NCBI RefSeq assembly: GCF_020164785.1
Contig: NZ_JAIUGX010000005.1
Location: forward strand, 279,096 to 343,095
DNA from: Mesorhizobium sp. ES1-1
GTDB taxonomy: Bacteria; Pseudomonadota; Alphaproteobacteria; Rhizobiales; Rhizobiaceae
Direction of reading: 5' to 3'
Length of the DNA: 64,000 bases
Part shown: positions 28,373 to 36,831 of the stretch, in pieces
Numbering within the stretch: the first letter of the stretch is position 1
How the letters are laid out: each line of letters opens with the position of its first letter
The notes under the pieces: generated by a model
Told to the model about the DNA's origin: nothing
What the model saw: only the letters and a program-made list of their open reading frames with translations
The model's database searches: none
Made by a program: the position numbers and the translations under genes

Positions 28373-29173
28373 TCAGTGATCCTTCTTCCAGGCGTCGGAA
28401 TTCACCCAGTAGTCCAGGTTCTTCTGCAGGCGGCCGTCTATGGTCACCTGGTTGAGGAACAGGTTCATCCAGATCAAGAGATCGGGCTCGTCATAGCGCG
28501 TGGCGAAGGCGAGCGGCTCCTTGGACAGGAGGTCGGGCATGATGGTGAAGGTGCCGGCCGGATAGGCCGTCGACTGGCCCTTGACCGCGGAGACGTCGTT
28601 GACGCCGCAATCGGCCTGGCCGTTGTTGACGGCGTCGAGCAGCAGCGGACCGCCGCCCTTGTAGCTCTTGATGTCGGCGTCCGGGAAGGCGTTCTTGGCT
28701 TCCTTTTCGCCGGTGGCGCCGAGCAGCACGGCGATCTTGGTGCCCTTGGCCTTGCAGTCCTCGGTGGTCTTGAACTTGCTGTCGGCCTTGGTGAAGACGG
28801 TGCTGCCGGTGTACATGTATGGCGTCGTGAACGCGACCTTCATGCCGCGCGCCAGCGTCGGCGTCATGTCGGCGACCAGCAGGTCGGCCTTGCCCGAGAG
28901 CAGCGCCGGGATCAGCCCGTCCCAATCGAAGTCGAGAAACTTGATCTTGACGCCCATCTCCTTGGCCATCAGCTCGGCCAGCTCGACCGAGCTGCCGGTG
29001 CGCTCGCCATTGGCGCCGACGAGCGAGAAGGGGGGGCCCTGCGTCTGCACGGCCACGCGCAGCTCGCCGCGCTTGGCGATGTCGTCGAGCGCTCCGGCGC
29101 TGGCCGATGCGGCCAGTCCGGCAAGAGCAAGTCCGGCGATGAACAGTCTGGTGGTAAATCTGGCAATCTTCAT
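28373..29173 (-). CDS. Periplasmic amino acid-binding protein of ABC importer
   Basis: 266-residue solute-binding protein of family 3. The signal peptide is RFTTRLFIAGLALAGLAASA with cleavage near ASA-GA. The mature part starts with LDDIAKRGELRVAVQTQGPPFS, and the family signature follows in GERTGSSVELAELMAKEMGVKIKF. Two Cys (TEDCK and ADCGV) may form a disulfide. It precedes its two permeases and ATPase. Specificity cannot be read from sequence; the adjacent saccharopine-dehydrogenase-like enzyme hints at an amino acid such as lysine or a derivative. Confidence 0.95.
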   Translation of the reverse strand: MKIARFTTRLFIAGLALAGLAASASAGALDDIAKRGELRVAVQTQGPPFSLVGANGERTGSSVELAELMAKEMGVKIKFLDFDWDGLIPALLSGKADLLVADMTPTLARGMKVAFTTPYMYTGSTVFTKADSKFKTTEDCKAKGTKIAVLLGATGEKEAKNAFPDADIKSYKGGGPLLLDAVNNGQADCGVNDVSAVKGQSTAYPAGTFTIMPDLLSKEPLAFATRYDEPDLLIWMNLFLNQVTIDGRLQKNLDYWVNSDAWKKDH

Positions 29174-29271
29174 GTGGCATTCCTCCCAGTTGGTTGCTTG
29201 CCCGCGGAGACCCGTGGGCTCTTTTTTGAGCGGCGGCGCCATTGCCGGCGGCGTCCACCGTTCGAAAATCC

Positions 29272-30432
29272 TCAGTCCCAGGCCACCGTCTCGGCGACCT
29301 TGATGCCGCGCGTGGCCAGCGCGTCGAAGAACGGGCAATGGGGCACATGCGTAAGCGGGTTCAAAAGGCCTGGCGTGGTGATCTCGCCCCGCGCCAGCAT
29401 CTGCGCCACGATGCTGGCGGGATAGCCGACGCCGAGGCTCATGCCGAACAGGCCCGAGGCCAGGTCGCGCTCGATGATCAGGTCCGATGTCACCGTCTTG
29501 CGGCGGCCGCCCTCGAGGCCGGAAAAGACATTGCGCATCACGCACAGATCCTTCTCGTCGGCGCCGTATTGCAGCTGCGGCCCGAGCAGGCGGGCAAGGA
29601 ATTCGCGCGGGCTGATACCGGTGCCGGCCAGCGTGTCGCCGGAGAGGAGGCCGAGCTGCTTGAGCGGCGCCCAGAAGGCCGACCATCCGGGCCAGCGCAG
29701 CGTATAGCGGCCGGAGCGGCGCAGGCCGCGCGCGGCGGGGAGCATCTCGACATAGTGCAGCGCATCGCCGTTGGGGAAGGCCTCCAGCCTGCCGAGGCCG
29801 GCGACCTCGATCTCGTGGATGAACCGGTTGTCGTGCTGGTCGGCGGCCGGCACCGGCACATGCTTTCCGTCCTCGATCATCACGCTGTCGCGGTTCTGGC
29901 TGACCAGGACCATGTCGAAGTTCCAGCTCACCTTGTAGCGGAGCGGCTCGACCGCCGCCTTGGGTTCGGGAAGGCCGCCGCAATAGGAATCGATTGCTGT
30001 GATGGCGTCGAACTGCCTGGCGGTGCGCGCGTAGAGCACCAGGTCGATGCCGGGGTCGAGCCCGCATTCGGGCATGATCGAAACGCCGGCCTGTTCGGCG
30101 GCCGGCGCCAGATCGGCGATGGCCTTGCCGTAATTGGTGGTGACCAGCGGGGTGCGCGTCGCGATCGCGGCTTCGACCGCCTGGCGCATCAGCGGCTGCG
30201 GCAAAAGGTCGATGACGGCGTCGACACCGGCAAGCACGCCGGCCAGCGCCGGGCCGATCGCACCCTCGGGAACGACGAAGCGGACGCGGGCAAGGTCGGT
30301 CAGCCCGCCCAGCCGCGCCGCACCATCGGGGGCCGTATCGACGCAGACCACTTCATCGACACCGCTGGCGACGAGATCGGCGATTGCCGCCCGGCCTTGC
30401 AGGCCGAGGCCGCCGAGAACCGCGATCTTCAT
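29272..30432 (-). CDS. Saccharopine dehydrogenase family protein
   Basis: 386-residue oxidoreductase. The Rossmann loop MKIAVLGGLGLQGRAAIADL binds NAD(P). TTNYGKAIADLAPAAEQAGVSIMPECGLDPGID is the typical saccharopine-dehydrogenase core, and LVGY-type C-terminal residues (GMSLGVGYPASIVAQMLARG) close the fold. The family includes lysine-pathway enzymes and carboxynorspermidine synthase. Its position between an Lrp regulator (four-base overlap) and an amino acid importer argues for catabolism or conversion of an imported amino acid. The exact reaction is unknown. Confidence 0.88.
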   Translation of the reverse strand: MKIAVLGGLGLQGRAAIADLVASGVDEVVCVDTAPDGAARLGGLTDLARVRFVVPEGAIGPALAGVLAGVDAVIDLLPQPLMRQAVEAAIATRTPLVTTNYGKAIADLAPAAEQAGVSIMPECGLDPGIDLVLYARTARQFDAITAIDSYCGGLPEPKAAVEPLRYKVSWNFDMVLVSQNRDSVMIEDGKHVPVPAADQHDNRFIHEIEVAGLGRLEAFPNGDALHYVEMLPAARGLRRSGRYTLRWPGWSAFWAPLKQLGLLSGDTLAGTGISPREFLARLLGPQLQYGADEKDLCVMRNVFSGLEGGRRKTVTSDLIIERDLASGLFGMSLGVGYPASIVAQMLARGEITTPGLLNPLTHVPHCPFFDALATRGIKVAETVAWD

Positions 30433-30935
30433 GCACTCTCCTTGCGGACGACGTCATCCGACCAGCAGCCTTCGGGCAGGCTGACCCATTTGTTGGATGA
30501 CGCCATGACGACGAAGGTCTCGCTGCGCACGACCTCGCCGGGGTCGCCGGCGCCTGGGATCAGTTCGCTGGTGACGCGGTAGAGGTCGGCGACGTCGCCG
30601 GCCACCGTCACATCGACGATGATGTCGAAGCGCCCGGTGACCACCGAGGCAGAGTTGACGAAAGGCAGTTCGGAAATGCGCCGCGCCAGTTCGCGGGCCC
30701 GGCCGCGACCCTGGGCATTGATGCCGACAATGGCCGAGATCAGTTCGGGGCGCTCGCTCAGGTTCAGCAGGCCGACGATCTTGAGCAGGTTGCGGTCGAT
30801 CAGATTGCGAAGCCGGCCGCGCACCGTCGGCACAGAAATCGCCAGCGACTCGGCAAGGCGATTGATGCCCGGCTGCGCATCCTGCGACAAGAGCTTCACC
30901 AGCCGCCGATCGCTCAGGTCGAGATGTTCGCGCAA
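30429..30935 (-). CDS. Lrp/AsnC-family transcriptional regulator
   Basis: 168 residues. The HTH is GINRLAESLAISVPTVRGRLRNLIDRNLL. The C-terminal RAM ligand-binding domain follows with SAIVGINAQGRGRARELARRI and VNSASVVTGRFDIIVDVTVAG. Its stop overlaps the saccharopine-dehydrogenase-like gene start by four bases. It heads the operon and probably senses the amino acid handled by it. The AT-rich region just upstream (30940-30990, runs of A and T) is a plausible Lrp-type binding and bending site. Confidence 0.92.
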   Translation of the reverse strand: MREHLDLSDRRLVKLLSQDAQPGINRLAESLAISVPTVRGRLRNLIDRNLLKIVGLLNLSERPELISAIVGINAQGRGRARELARRISELPFVNSASVVTGRFDIIVDVTVAGDVADLYRVTSELIPGAGDPGEVVRSETFVVMASSNKWVSLPEGCWSDDVVRKESA

Positions 30936-31140
30936 GCGCTCCGTCTTTCACAAAGAGAAAAAATACCGCGGATTTTTTTGCCTATATGTAAACAGGCTAC
31001 GTCACGAACCGGTGATATGCAAGGAGCGATTTGGGCCTGTCGCGTTCCCCGGCGGCCTCATGCGAAGGCGCAACGGCGGCGGGCAGGCACCTGCGGCTCG
31101 CGCGAGGCGACTGCCCATCGGGGCTTTGGGCGCGGCAGAC

Positions 31141-31590
31141 CTACCGAACGACGAGAACCGGGATTTCGGTGAAGGACAGCACTTCGGCGGTCTGGCTTCC
31201 CAGCAGCAGCCGTCCCAGGCCCCGGCGCCCGTGCGAGGCCATGACGATGAGGTCGCAGGCCAGCGACCGCGACAGGTCCAGGATCGCCTCGGCGGGTTTG
31301 CGGTCCTCGACATGCAGGGTCTTGGCGCTGACGCCGGCCGCTTCCGCCGAAGCCTTGCATGTGTCGAGCGCCTGCCTGGCGAAGCGCCCCGCCTCTTCCT
31401 TGTAGATCGCCAGTTCGTCGCCGGCGGCATAGCCGGCCATGGCGCCGCCCCAGGCAAACAGCGGGAAGGGCTCGGTGACGTTGACGAAGGTGATGGCGGC
31501 GCCGAGGCGAGCGGCCAGCGCGATGCCCTGGGCAACGCCCTTTCCGGCCAGTTCGGATCCGTCGGTAGCAATGAGCAGATGCTTGTACAT
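31141..31590 (-). CDS. Universal stress protein (UspA family)
   Basis: 149-residue single-domain USP. It begins MYKHLLIATDGSELAGKGVA with strand 1 and the conserved Asp. The ATP-binding motif G-2x-G-9x-G-S/T is seen in MASHGRRGLGRLLLGSQTAEV. EIPVLVVR is the dimer strand. The ATG at 31590 follows GAGGT. A perfect FixK/Fnr-like palindrome lies about 100 bases upstream, suggesting induction under low oxygen, as known for usp genes in rhizobia. Confidence 0.94.
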   Translation of the reverse strand: MYKHLLIATDGSELAGKGVAQGIALAARLGAAITFVNVTEPFPLFAWGGAMAGYAAGDELAIYKEEAGRFARQALDTCKASAEAAGVSAKTLHVEDRKPAEAILDLSRSLACDLIVMASHGRRGLGRLLLGSQTAEVLSFTEIPVLVVR

Positions 31591-31687
31591 GAAAATTATT
31601 ACCTCTTCCGCGGGGCAGCGTTGGGTGTCGGGAGCCCGATCAGGTTCGTCTTGATATAGCTTCGCTACCCGGTCCATCTCTATGTCA

Positions 31688-31705
31688 CCTTGATATGGGT
31701 CAAGG
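31688..31705. promoter_or_regulatory. FixK/Fnr-like box
   Basis: CCTTGA-TATGGG-TCAAGG, containing TTGAT-N4-GTCAA, matches the anaerobox TTGAT-N4-ATCAA at nine of ten bases. It lies in the divergent region between the universal stress protein (start 31590) and the phosphatase (start 31815). Confidence 0.55.
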
Positions 31706-31814
31706 CCGGGCGAGGGCGAGCTCCCCGGGGGCTCGATGGCTGACTTTTCGCATCAGCCGAATTCCCCTTTGCCGTACCCTCCTCTAAGGTACGACGACTT
31801 CGAGGGGCACCGAC

Positions 31815-32393
31815 ATGAGCGCGTATCCGCAGATCCATCTGGTCCGGCATGGCGAAACGGCATGGAGCCTTTCGGGGCAGCATACCGGCCGCACCGACAT
31901 GCCGCTGACGCCGGCCGGCGAGGCGGCCGCACGGGGGCTGGCGGAGCGGCTGAAAGGCCTGTCGTTTTCGGCGGTATGGTCGAGCCCATCGCGCCGCGCC
32001 TACGACACCAGCCTGCTTGCCGGCTTCGGCGCGCAAAGCATGAAGAAGGACGACCTGCAGGAGTGGGACTATGGCGCCTATGAAGGCCTGACCACCAGGC
32101 AGATCCAGGCCGAACGGCCCGGCTGGACGGTGTTTCGCGACGGCTGCCCGCAAGGCGAGACAGCGGCCGATGTCGGCGCCCGGGCCGACGCGATCATCGC
32201 CGGGTTGCGCGCGGCCAATGCCGACATGCTGATATTTTCCAGCGCGCATTTCCTGCGCGTGCTGGCGGCGCGCTGGATCGGACTGCCACCGGAAGGCGGC
32301 GCGCTGTTCGTGCTGGATACGGCCAGCATCAGCGTGCTCGGCTACGAGCATGATCTCGGCGAGCCGGTCATGCGCCGGTGGAACGAGAAGTAG
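31815..32393 (+). CDS. Histidine phosphatase family protein
   Basis: 192-residue phosphoglycerate-mutase-like phosphatase. The phospho-His motif is LVRHGETAWSLSGQHTGRTD (Arg11, His12), with WSSPSRRAYDTS, the acid/base Glu in EWDYGAYEG, and the second His in FSSAHFLRVLAARW. Related enzymes act on alpha-ribazole phosphate, phosphoglycerates or nucleotides; this one cannot be placed. It is divergent from the stress protein. After its stop lies part of palindromic repeat family 2. Confidence 0.92.
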   Translation: MSAYPQIHLVRHGETAWSLSGQHTGRTDMPLTPAGEAAARGLAERLKGLSFSAVWSSPSRRAYDTSLLAGFGAQSMKKDDLQEWDYGAYEGLTTRQIQAERPGWTVFRDGCPQGETAADVGARADAIIAGLRAANADMLIFSSAHFLRVLAARWIGLPPEGGALFVLDTASISVLGYEHDLGEPVMRRWNEK

Positions 32394-32443
32394 GGCGGGC
32401 CAGCGGGCTCCGGGTGGGCACGGAACGCTGTCGCTTCGTCCGC

Positions 32444-32485
32444 ACGACGCCGCTCCGCGACTGCTTCGCCCTAGGATGACGAAGC
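32444..32485. repeat. Partial copy of palindromic repeat family 2
   Basis: CGACGCCGCT, then TCGCCCTAGGATGACGAAG, matches one arm of the element at 50233-50480. The other arm is missing. It lies between convergent genes. Confidence 0.65.
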
Positions 32486-32488
32486 AGC

Positions 32489-32890
32489 CTACTTATCGAA
32501 CTTGCTGATCGCCTCGGCGCTTACCGGGGTGAAGAAATTCACGAGGTTGCCATCGGGGTCGCGAAACAGGAGCGAGCGGTTGCCCCAGGGCATGGTGGTC
32601 GGCTTCTGCACCAAGGCATCCCCAAGCATGTCCGACAGCCTGGCGAATTCGGCATCGACGTCGCCGACGCGGAACTCGATGATGGCGCTTTGGTTGTCGG
32701 CCGGCCGTGCAATGTCGCCGCCGAACAGCTGCAGCGTGCGCGTGCCGGCGATCGCCAGCGTGCAGGCGGGCGTCGCCAATTCCGCGAAGTCCTCGGTGTA
32801 GCTTGTTACCGGCATGCCGGTAATCTCGCCGTAAAAGCGGACGAGGCGCTGGACGTCCGAGGTGATGATGCGGACAGAGACGAAATTCAT
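32489..32890 (-). CDS. VOC-family (glyoxalase-like) protein
   Basis: 133 residues of the vicinal-oxygen-chelate fold. It begins NFVSVRIITSDVQRLVRFYGE and ends RSLLFRDPDGNLVNFFTP, the usual C-terminal metal-site strand with FxDPDGN. Reaction unknown. It lies 75 bases downstream of the ECF sigma factor on the same strand; a shared transcript is possible. Confidence 0.9.
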   Translation of the reverse strand: MNFVSVRIITSDVQRLVRFYGEITGMPVTSYTEDFAELATPACTLAIAGTRTLQLFGGDIARPADNQSAIIEFRVGDVDAEFARLSDMLGDALVQKPTTMPWGNRSLLFRDPDGNLVNFFTPVSAEAISKFDK

Positions 32891-32965
32891 CGGCTTGGCT
32901 CCTGAGCTCCGAAGCCGATCGGCCCCTGAAGCGATCCATACGCCAACGCTCCTGCCAGCTTCCTG

Positions 32966-34042
32966 TCAGGAGCGTTGAGGGTGGCAATTAAAGTCGTGCG
33001 GCTCCCGCCAGGTCGGCGGCAGGCCAAAGGCTGAGAACAGTCCAGGGCCGAGCGGGCCAACGTAGACGGCCAGCGATACTATACCACCATCGGCGAGCTC
33101 CATGATATGCAGCGATTGAGCCAGCCATTCCGGTTGGTGAGTGCGGCGAGCATAAATCGCTACAGCGTTCTGGCCGTTTGCTCTGGTCGCCACCGCTCGG
33201 TAGCCATCGAAATTTCTCCATACGGTCTCGAAGAATGCGTGGATCGCCGCGCGACCTCGATACCAGTCCCGCCAGGGCGGCATGTGGTAGGTTGCGTCCT
33301 CGCGCAGCAGCTCGATGAAACCGCTCAGGTTGGCAGCCTGCCAGGCCTGCATGTAACGTTCGAGCAGCCTGCCTTCCTCAGGATCGGGCTGGATCCGCTG
33401 CAGCGGACGCCCCGAAGGGTAGCGCAGCGCCAGGGATCTGCGTGCCCGCTGCAGCGCGCCGTTGACCGAGGCGACTGAGCCGCCAAGCAGGTGCGCGGTT
33501 TCCAGCGCTGACCAGCCGAGCACGTCGCACAACAAGAGCGCCGCGCGCTGGCGTGGCGGCAGGTGCTGGATGGCGGCAACGAAGGCAAGCCGGACGGCTT
33601 CGCGGCTTTCATAGCGCGCTTCGGGTCCAGGTTCGCCTTCGATGAGGTCGGGCAGTTCGGAGTCGGGGTAGGGCTCGAGCCAGGCGAGTTCCGGGGCCGG
33701 CCCGGCCGCGGCACGGCCTTCGGTCGGCGGCCGGTTCGCAGCCACCAGAATTCGATTTGCCGAGGATCGCGACTTGACGGCGTTCAGGCAGGCGTTGGTG
33801 GCGATCCTGTAGAGCCAGCTGCGCGGCGAGCCGCGTCCATCGAACTGCGAGCGGCTGCGCCACGCCTTGAGGAACGTCTCCTGGACGAGATCGTCGGCCT
33901 CGTTCAGGGAGCCCATCATCCTGTAGCAATGCAGCTTCAGCTCACGGCGGTGAGTTAGGGTGAGGCGCTCGAAGGTCGACCGATCAAGGATCGGCCGGCC
34001 TGTCGCGCCCGGCAGTCCGGAAGAGCCGGGATCATCGTTCAT
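32966..34042 (-). CDS. ECF sigma factor with C-terminal SnoaL-like domain
   Basis: 358 residues. Region 2 is ELKLHCYRMMGSLNEADDLVQETFLKAWR, region 4 is LPPRQRAALLLCDVLGWSALETAHLLGG, then SVNGALQRAR. From about residue 225 there is an NTF2/SnoaL-like domain (YMQAWQAANLSGFIELLREDATYHMPPW, then YRGRAAIHAFF), as in the sigma-J/ECF41-like classes, where this domain controls activity without a classic anti-sigma factor. It follows an SDR gene by 42 bases. Its promoter targets and input are unknown. Confidence 0.92.
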   Translation of the reverse strand: MNDDPGSSGLPGATGRPILDRSTFERLTLTHRRELKLHCYRMMGSLNEADDLVQETFLKAWRSRSQFDGRGSPRSWLYRIATNACLNAVKSRSSANRILVAANRPPTEGRAAAGPAPELAWLEPYPDSELPDLIEGEPGPEARYESREAVRLAFVAAIQHLPPRQRAALLLCDVLGWSALETAHLLGGSVASVNGALQRARRSLALRYPSGRPLQRIQPDPEEGRLLERYMQAWQAANLSGFIELLREDATYHMPPWRDWYRGRAAIHAFFETVWRNFDGYRAVATRANGQNAVAIYARRTHQPEWLAQSLHIMELADGGIVSLAVYVGPLGPGLFSAFGLPPTWREPHDFNCHPQRS

Positions 34043-34084
34043 GACGGTACAACCACGATGGCGTTGGCCGGCGCCCTGCGGGCC

Positions 34085-34831
34085 TCATTGCGTTGCCGCA
34101 AGTCCGCTGGCGCTGACGGTAAACGCGGTACCTTGGTGCCTGCCGGCGGCAAGCGCGACCACCGCCTCGGCAACATCGCACGGCGTCTGCACATCGTCGA
34201 GGCTGGCCAGGAAGTCGGCCGGGCTGATGCCGAGGTAGGCGGCAATCCCCGCGATGCCGTGATCGCCGACACCCGTGCCGGCCATGATGCGCATCGGCGC
34301 CAGCGCCATGAAGCGCAGTCCCAGCCCGAGCCGGTCGGCCTCCTTCTGGGCGTGCGCCGCCAGGAACATCTGCATCTGCTTGGCTCCGGAATAGCCGCCG
34401 GAGTTCGGCGGGCCGCCGGTGAATGCCGCGCCGCTGGATAGCAGCAAAACGCGACCGCCAGGTTTCAGCCGGCCCTGGAGGGCCGCCCTGCAGAACAGGA
34501 ACGATGCCTTGACGTCCGTTTCCCAATTCACGGAGAAGCGATCCCAGGCTTGGTCCTGCAGGGGTGCCGACGGCGCCAGGGCTCCGGCGCAGAGCACCAG
34601 AATGTCGGGCGCCAGCGCGGCGAACACATGATCCGGCGCCGATTCCTGCGTGGCATCGGCGGCAAGTGTCTTGAGGCCCGAAGCCTCCCAGGAGAGTTCT
34701 TGCAAATCCGCCGCGCCACGGGCAACGGCGAGCACTGCCGCGCCTTCCGCGAATGCGGCTTTGGCGATGCAGCGGCCGACACCCCGGCTGCCTCCAACGA
34801 CGACGACATTCTGTCCCTGCAACGATCCCAT
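34085..34831 (-). CDS. SDR-family oxidoreductase
   Basis: 248-residue short-chain dehydrogenase. Cofactor loop VVVGGSRGVGRCIAKAA (GGxxxGxG type), NNAG equivalent replaced by VLCAGALAPS, and catalytic Ser-Tyr-Lys in LLLSSGAAFTGGPPNSGGYSGAKQMQ. The ATG at 34831 follows AAGGTGG. It is immediately upstream of the ECF sigma gene on the same strand; enzyme-sigma pairs of this sort are typical of ECF41-like loci. The substrate is unknown. Confidence 0.9.
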   Translation of the reverse strand: MGSLQGQNVVVVGGSRGVGRCIAKAAFAEGAAVLAVARGAADLQELSWEASGLKTLAADATQESAPDHVFAALAPDILVLCAGALAPSAPLQDQAWDRFSVNWETDVKASFLFCRAALQGRLKPGGRVLLLSSGAAFTGGPPNSGGYSGAKQMQMFLAAHAQKEADRLGLGLRFMALAPMRIMAGTGVGDHGIAGIAAYLGISPADFLASLDDVQTPCDVAEAVVALAAGRHQGTAFTVSASGLAATQ

Positions 34832-35000
34832 TTGTCCACCTTGCTCCAGTTGGCCCGGAACAGCCCGGCACCTACGGGTTAAGACAGCGCGGGGCAGGAG
34901 AAATGATCGCCCGCAGTGCGATTTTTTCCAGAGCACGGATTTGTCTCTTCAGACGGTGTCGAGCGACACCCGCCGCCGATTGATTCTACGGGCAACTTCT

Positions 35001-35756
35001 TCAATCGGCCAGCAGCGCAAGCTCCTCTGGCGTCAGGTGCCTTGCCGAACCCTTGGCGAGGTCGCCGAGCGGCAGGCGGCCGATGGCGATGCGGATGAGG
35101 CGCAGCACGTCGATGCCGTGCGCCGCCAGCAGCCGGCGGATGTGGCGATTGCGGCCTTCGTCCAGGACGATTTCCAGCCAGGCTGTGCGGCCGCCGCTGC
35201 GCAGGAGTTCGATGCGGTTCGCCGTCAGCGTTTCGCCGTCGACGGTCGCTCCGGCGCGCAGTGTCTGCAGCGTCGCCTCGTCGGGCCCCGTGCCGATCTG
35301 CACATGATAGGTCTTGGGCAGATGCGAGGCGGGGTCCAGCAGCCGGTTGGCGAAACGGGTGTCGTTGGTCATCAGCAGCAGGCCCTCGCTCGCCTTGTCG
35401 AGCCGGCCGACCGGCGAGACGAAGGGCAGGTCGAGCCCCTCCAGGCAGGCATAGACGGTGCCGCGCTGCTGCGGGTCGTCGCGGGTCGTGACCAGGCCGC
35501 GCGGCTTGTTGAGCATTAAATAGACCCTGCGCTCGGCAACCACCGGCATGTCGTCGACGGTGATGCGGTCACGCTCGAGATCGACGCGGACAGAAGCGTC
35601 GCGCACCACCTTGCCGCCGACGCGCACGCGCCCCTCGGCGATCAGCAACTCGCCCTGCGTGCGCGAGCAGAGGCCGAGCTTCGACAGGGCGCGGTTGAGG
35701 CTGACGCCCGGCGGCTTGCTGCTGGCCCGTGTGCCTTTGTGTGGTTGTCTGGCCAT
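35001..35756 (-). CDS. rRNA large/small subunit pseudouridine synthase (RsuA/RluB family)
   Basis: 251 residues. The N-terminal S4 RNA-binding domain is VSLNRALSKLGLCSRTQGELLIAEGRVRVGG. The catalytic domain follows with LMLNKPRGLVTT and the active-site Asp in SPVGRLDKASEGLLLMTND; the family usually has T rather than S after the two variable positions. DEGRNRHIRRLLAAHG is the conserved C-terminal motif. It isomerises a uridine in rRNA. The ATG at 35756 is preferred over an upstream GTG. The exact target site is not deducible. Confidence 0.92.
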   Translation of the reverse strand: MARQPHKGTRASSKPPGVSLNRALSKLGLCSRTQGELLIAEGRVRVGGKVVRDASVRVDLERDRITVDDMPVVAERRVYLMLNKPRGLVTTRDDPQQRGTVYACLEGLDLPFVSPVGRLDKASEGLLLMTNDTRFANRLLDPASHLPKTYHVQIGTGPDEATLQTLRAGATVDGETLTANRIELLRSGGRTAWLEIVLDEGRNRHIRRLLAAHGIDVLRLIRIAIGRLPLGDLAKGSARHLTPEELALLAD

Positions 35757-35902
35757 GCTGCCGCGAACTGGTTCCTTGCCTGAAGTCCGAACCACAAATT
35801 CCGGGTTGTATTCCGCAAGAACGGGTTAAGATGCAACCGACCTTTGAGAAAATTGGCGTTTAGCCGGACACGATTTAAGCCAGAATCCAGTTGCCTTTGA
35901 CA

Positions 35903-36772
35903 ATGGGGCCCATGATCTCTTCAGCGCTTCCTTTCAAATTGATTTTTGTCACAGGCTGCATGCGCAGCGGGACTTCGTTGTTGCATCGGCTTATCCTGAC
36001 GTCGCCCGATACCGGCGATCGCGTGGCGCCAGCGCGCTACATTGCTGATTTCCTGCTGCTGTCCCGGACCTACATGAACAGCGATAGCGCTTTTGCGGCA
36101 GACTATTTCAAATCGCGGGATCATCTCCTGGCGGCCACGAGCCAGTTCGTGAGGGAGCGTCTGACCGATGCCTGGCTCAACTCGGGCAAGCCCGCCTGTC
36201 TTGTGGTTCGAACGGTCGAAATATCCCCGATGATACCTGTGGTGGCGACATTGCTGCCGGATGCCAATTTCGCTGTGTCGGTCCGCGAGCCCAAGGACGT
36301 GATCGCCTCGATTCTCAAGGTCGGCGAAAAGCAGCTCAAGCTCGGCCGCGATTCGCCCGCGACGCGGCGCGACGTTTCGAGGCTGGCCAAGACCTATAAT
36401 CGATCCTACCTGGCCGTCTTCCGTGCTCAGCTTCGCGACGAGCACCTCAGGCAGCGAATCGTCTTCGTGCGCTACGAGGAAGCCGCAGCCAACCCGCAGA
36501 AGGCGCTCGAGGCCGTCTGGACGCGCTTCGACCTGGCGCCGGGCTCCGGCGTCCTCGCCGATGATCCTGCGGTCAGGGCAAGCATAAAGGAGATCCTTGT
36601 TCACCGCGTATGGCGTTCCTACCGCACCGAACTGTCCGAGGCGCCGGCTTCAACGCGCAGTGTCGGCAGCCACAAGAAAGCGTTGAAAACGTCTGAAATC
36701 TGGACGGTGAACTGGCGGTGCCGCGCCCTTCGCCGCATCTTCGGCTATTCAGGCGCGGAGGCCGGGATATAA
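35903..36772 (+). CDS. Sulfotransferase family protein
   Basis: 289 residues. The 5'-phosphosulfate-binding loop is GCMRSGTSLL (residues 18-27), after a hydrophobic strand KLIFVT. The 3'-phosphate region is SVREPKDVIASIL with Arg128. These are the two PAPS-binding motifs. It transfers sulfate from PAPS to a hydroxyl or amine; rhizobial examples sulfate lipids, polysaccharide and Nod factors. Start is uncertain: ATGs at 35903 and 35912 both lack a clear ribosome site. It is followed after 60 bases by a GNAT-like gene, then a P450 and an ATP-grasp-like gene. Confidence 0.87.
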   Translation: MGPMISSALPFKLIFVTGCMRSGTSLLHRLILTSPDTGDRVAPARYIADFLLLSRTYMNSDSAFAADYFKSRDHLLAATSQFVRERLTDAWLNSGKPACLVVRTVEISPMIPVVATLLPDANFAVSVREPKDVIASILKVGEKQLKLGRDSPATRRDVSRLAKTYNRSYLAVFRAQLRDEHLRQRIVFVRYEEAAANPQKALEAVWTRFDLAPGSGVLADDPAVRASIKEILVHRVWRSYRTELSEAPASTRSVGSHKKALKTSEIWTVNWRCRALRRIFGYSGAEAGI

Positions 36773-36831
36773 GGCTCCTGATCAGCTTGACAGATTGCGA
36801 CCCAAACTGGCGACGAACAAATATAGTGAGG

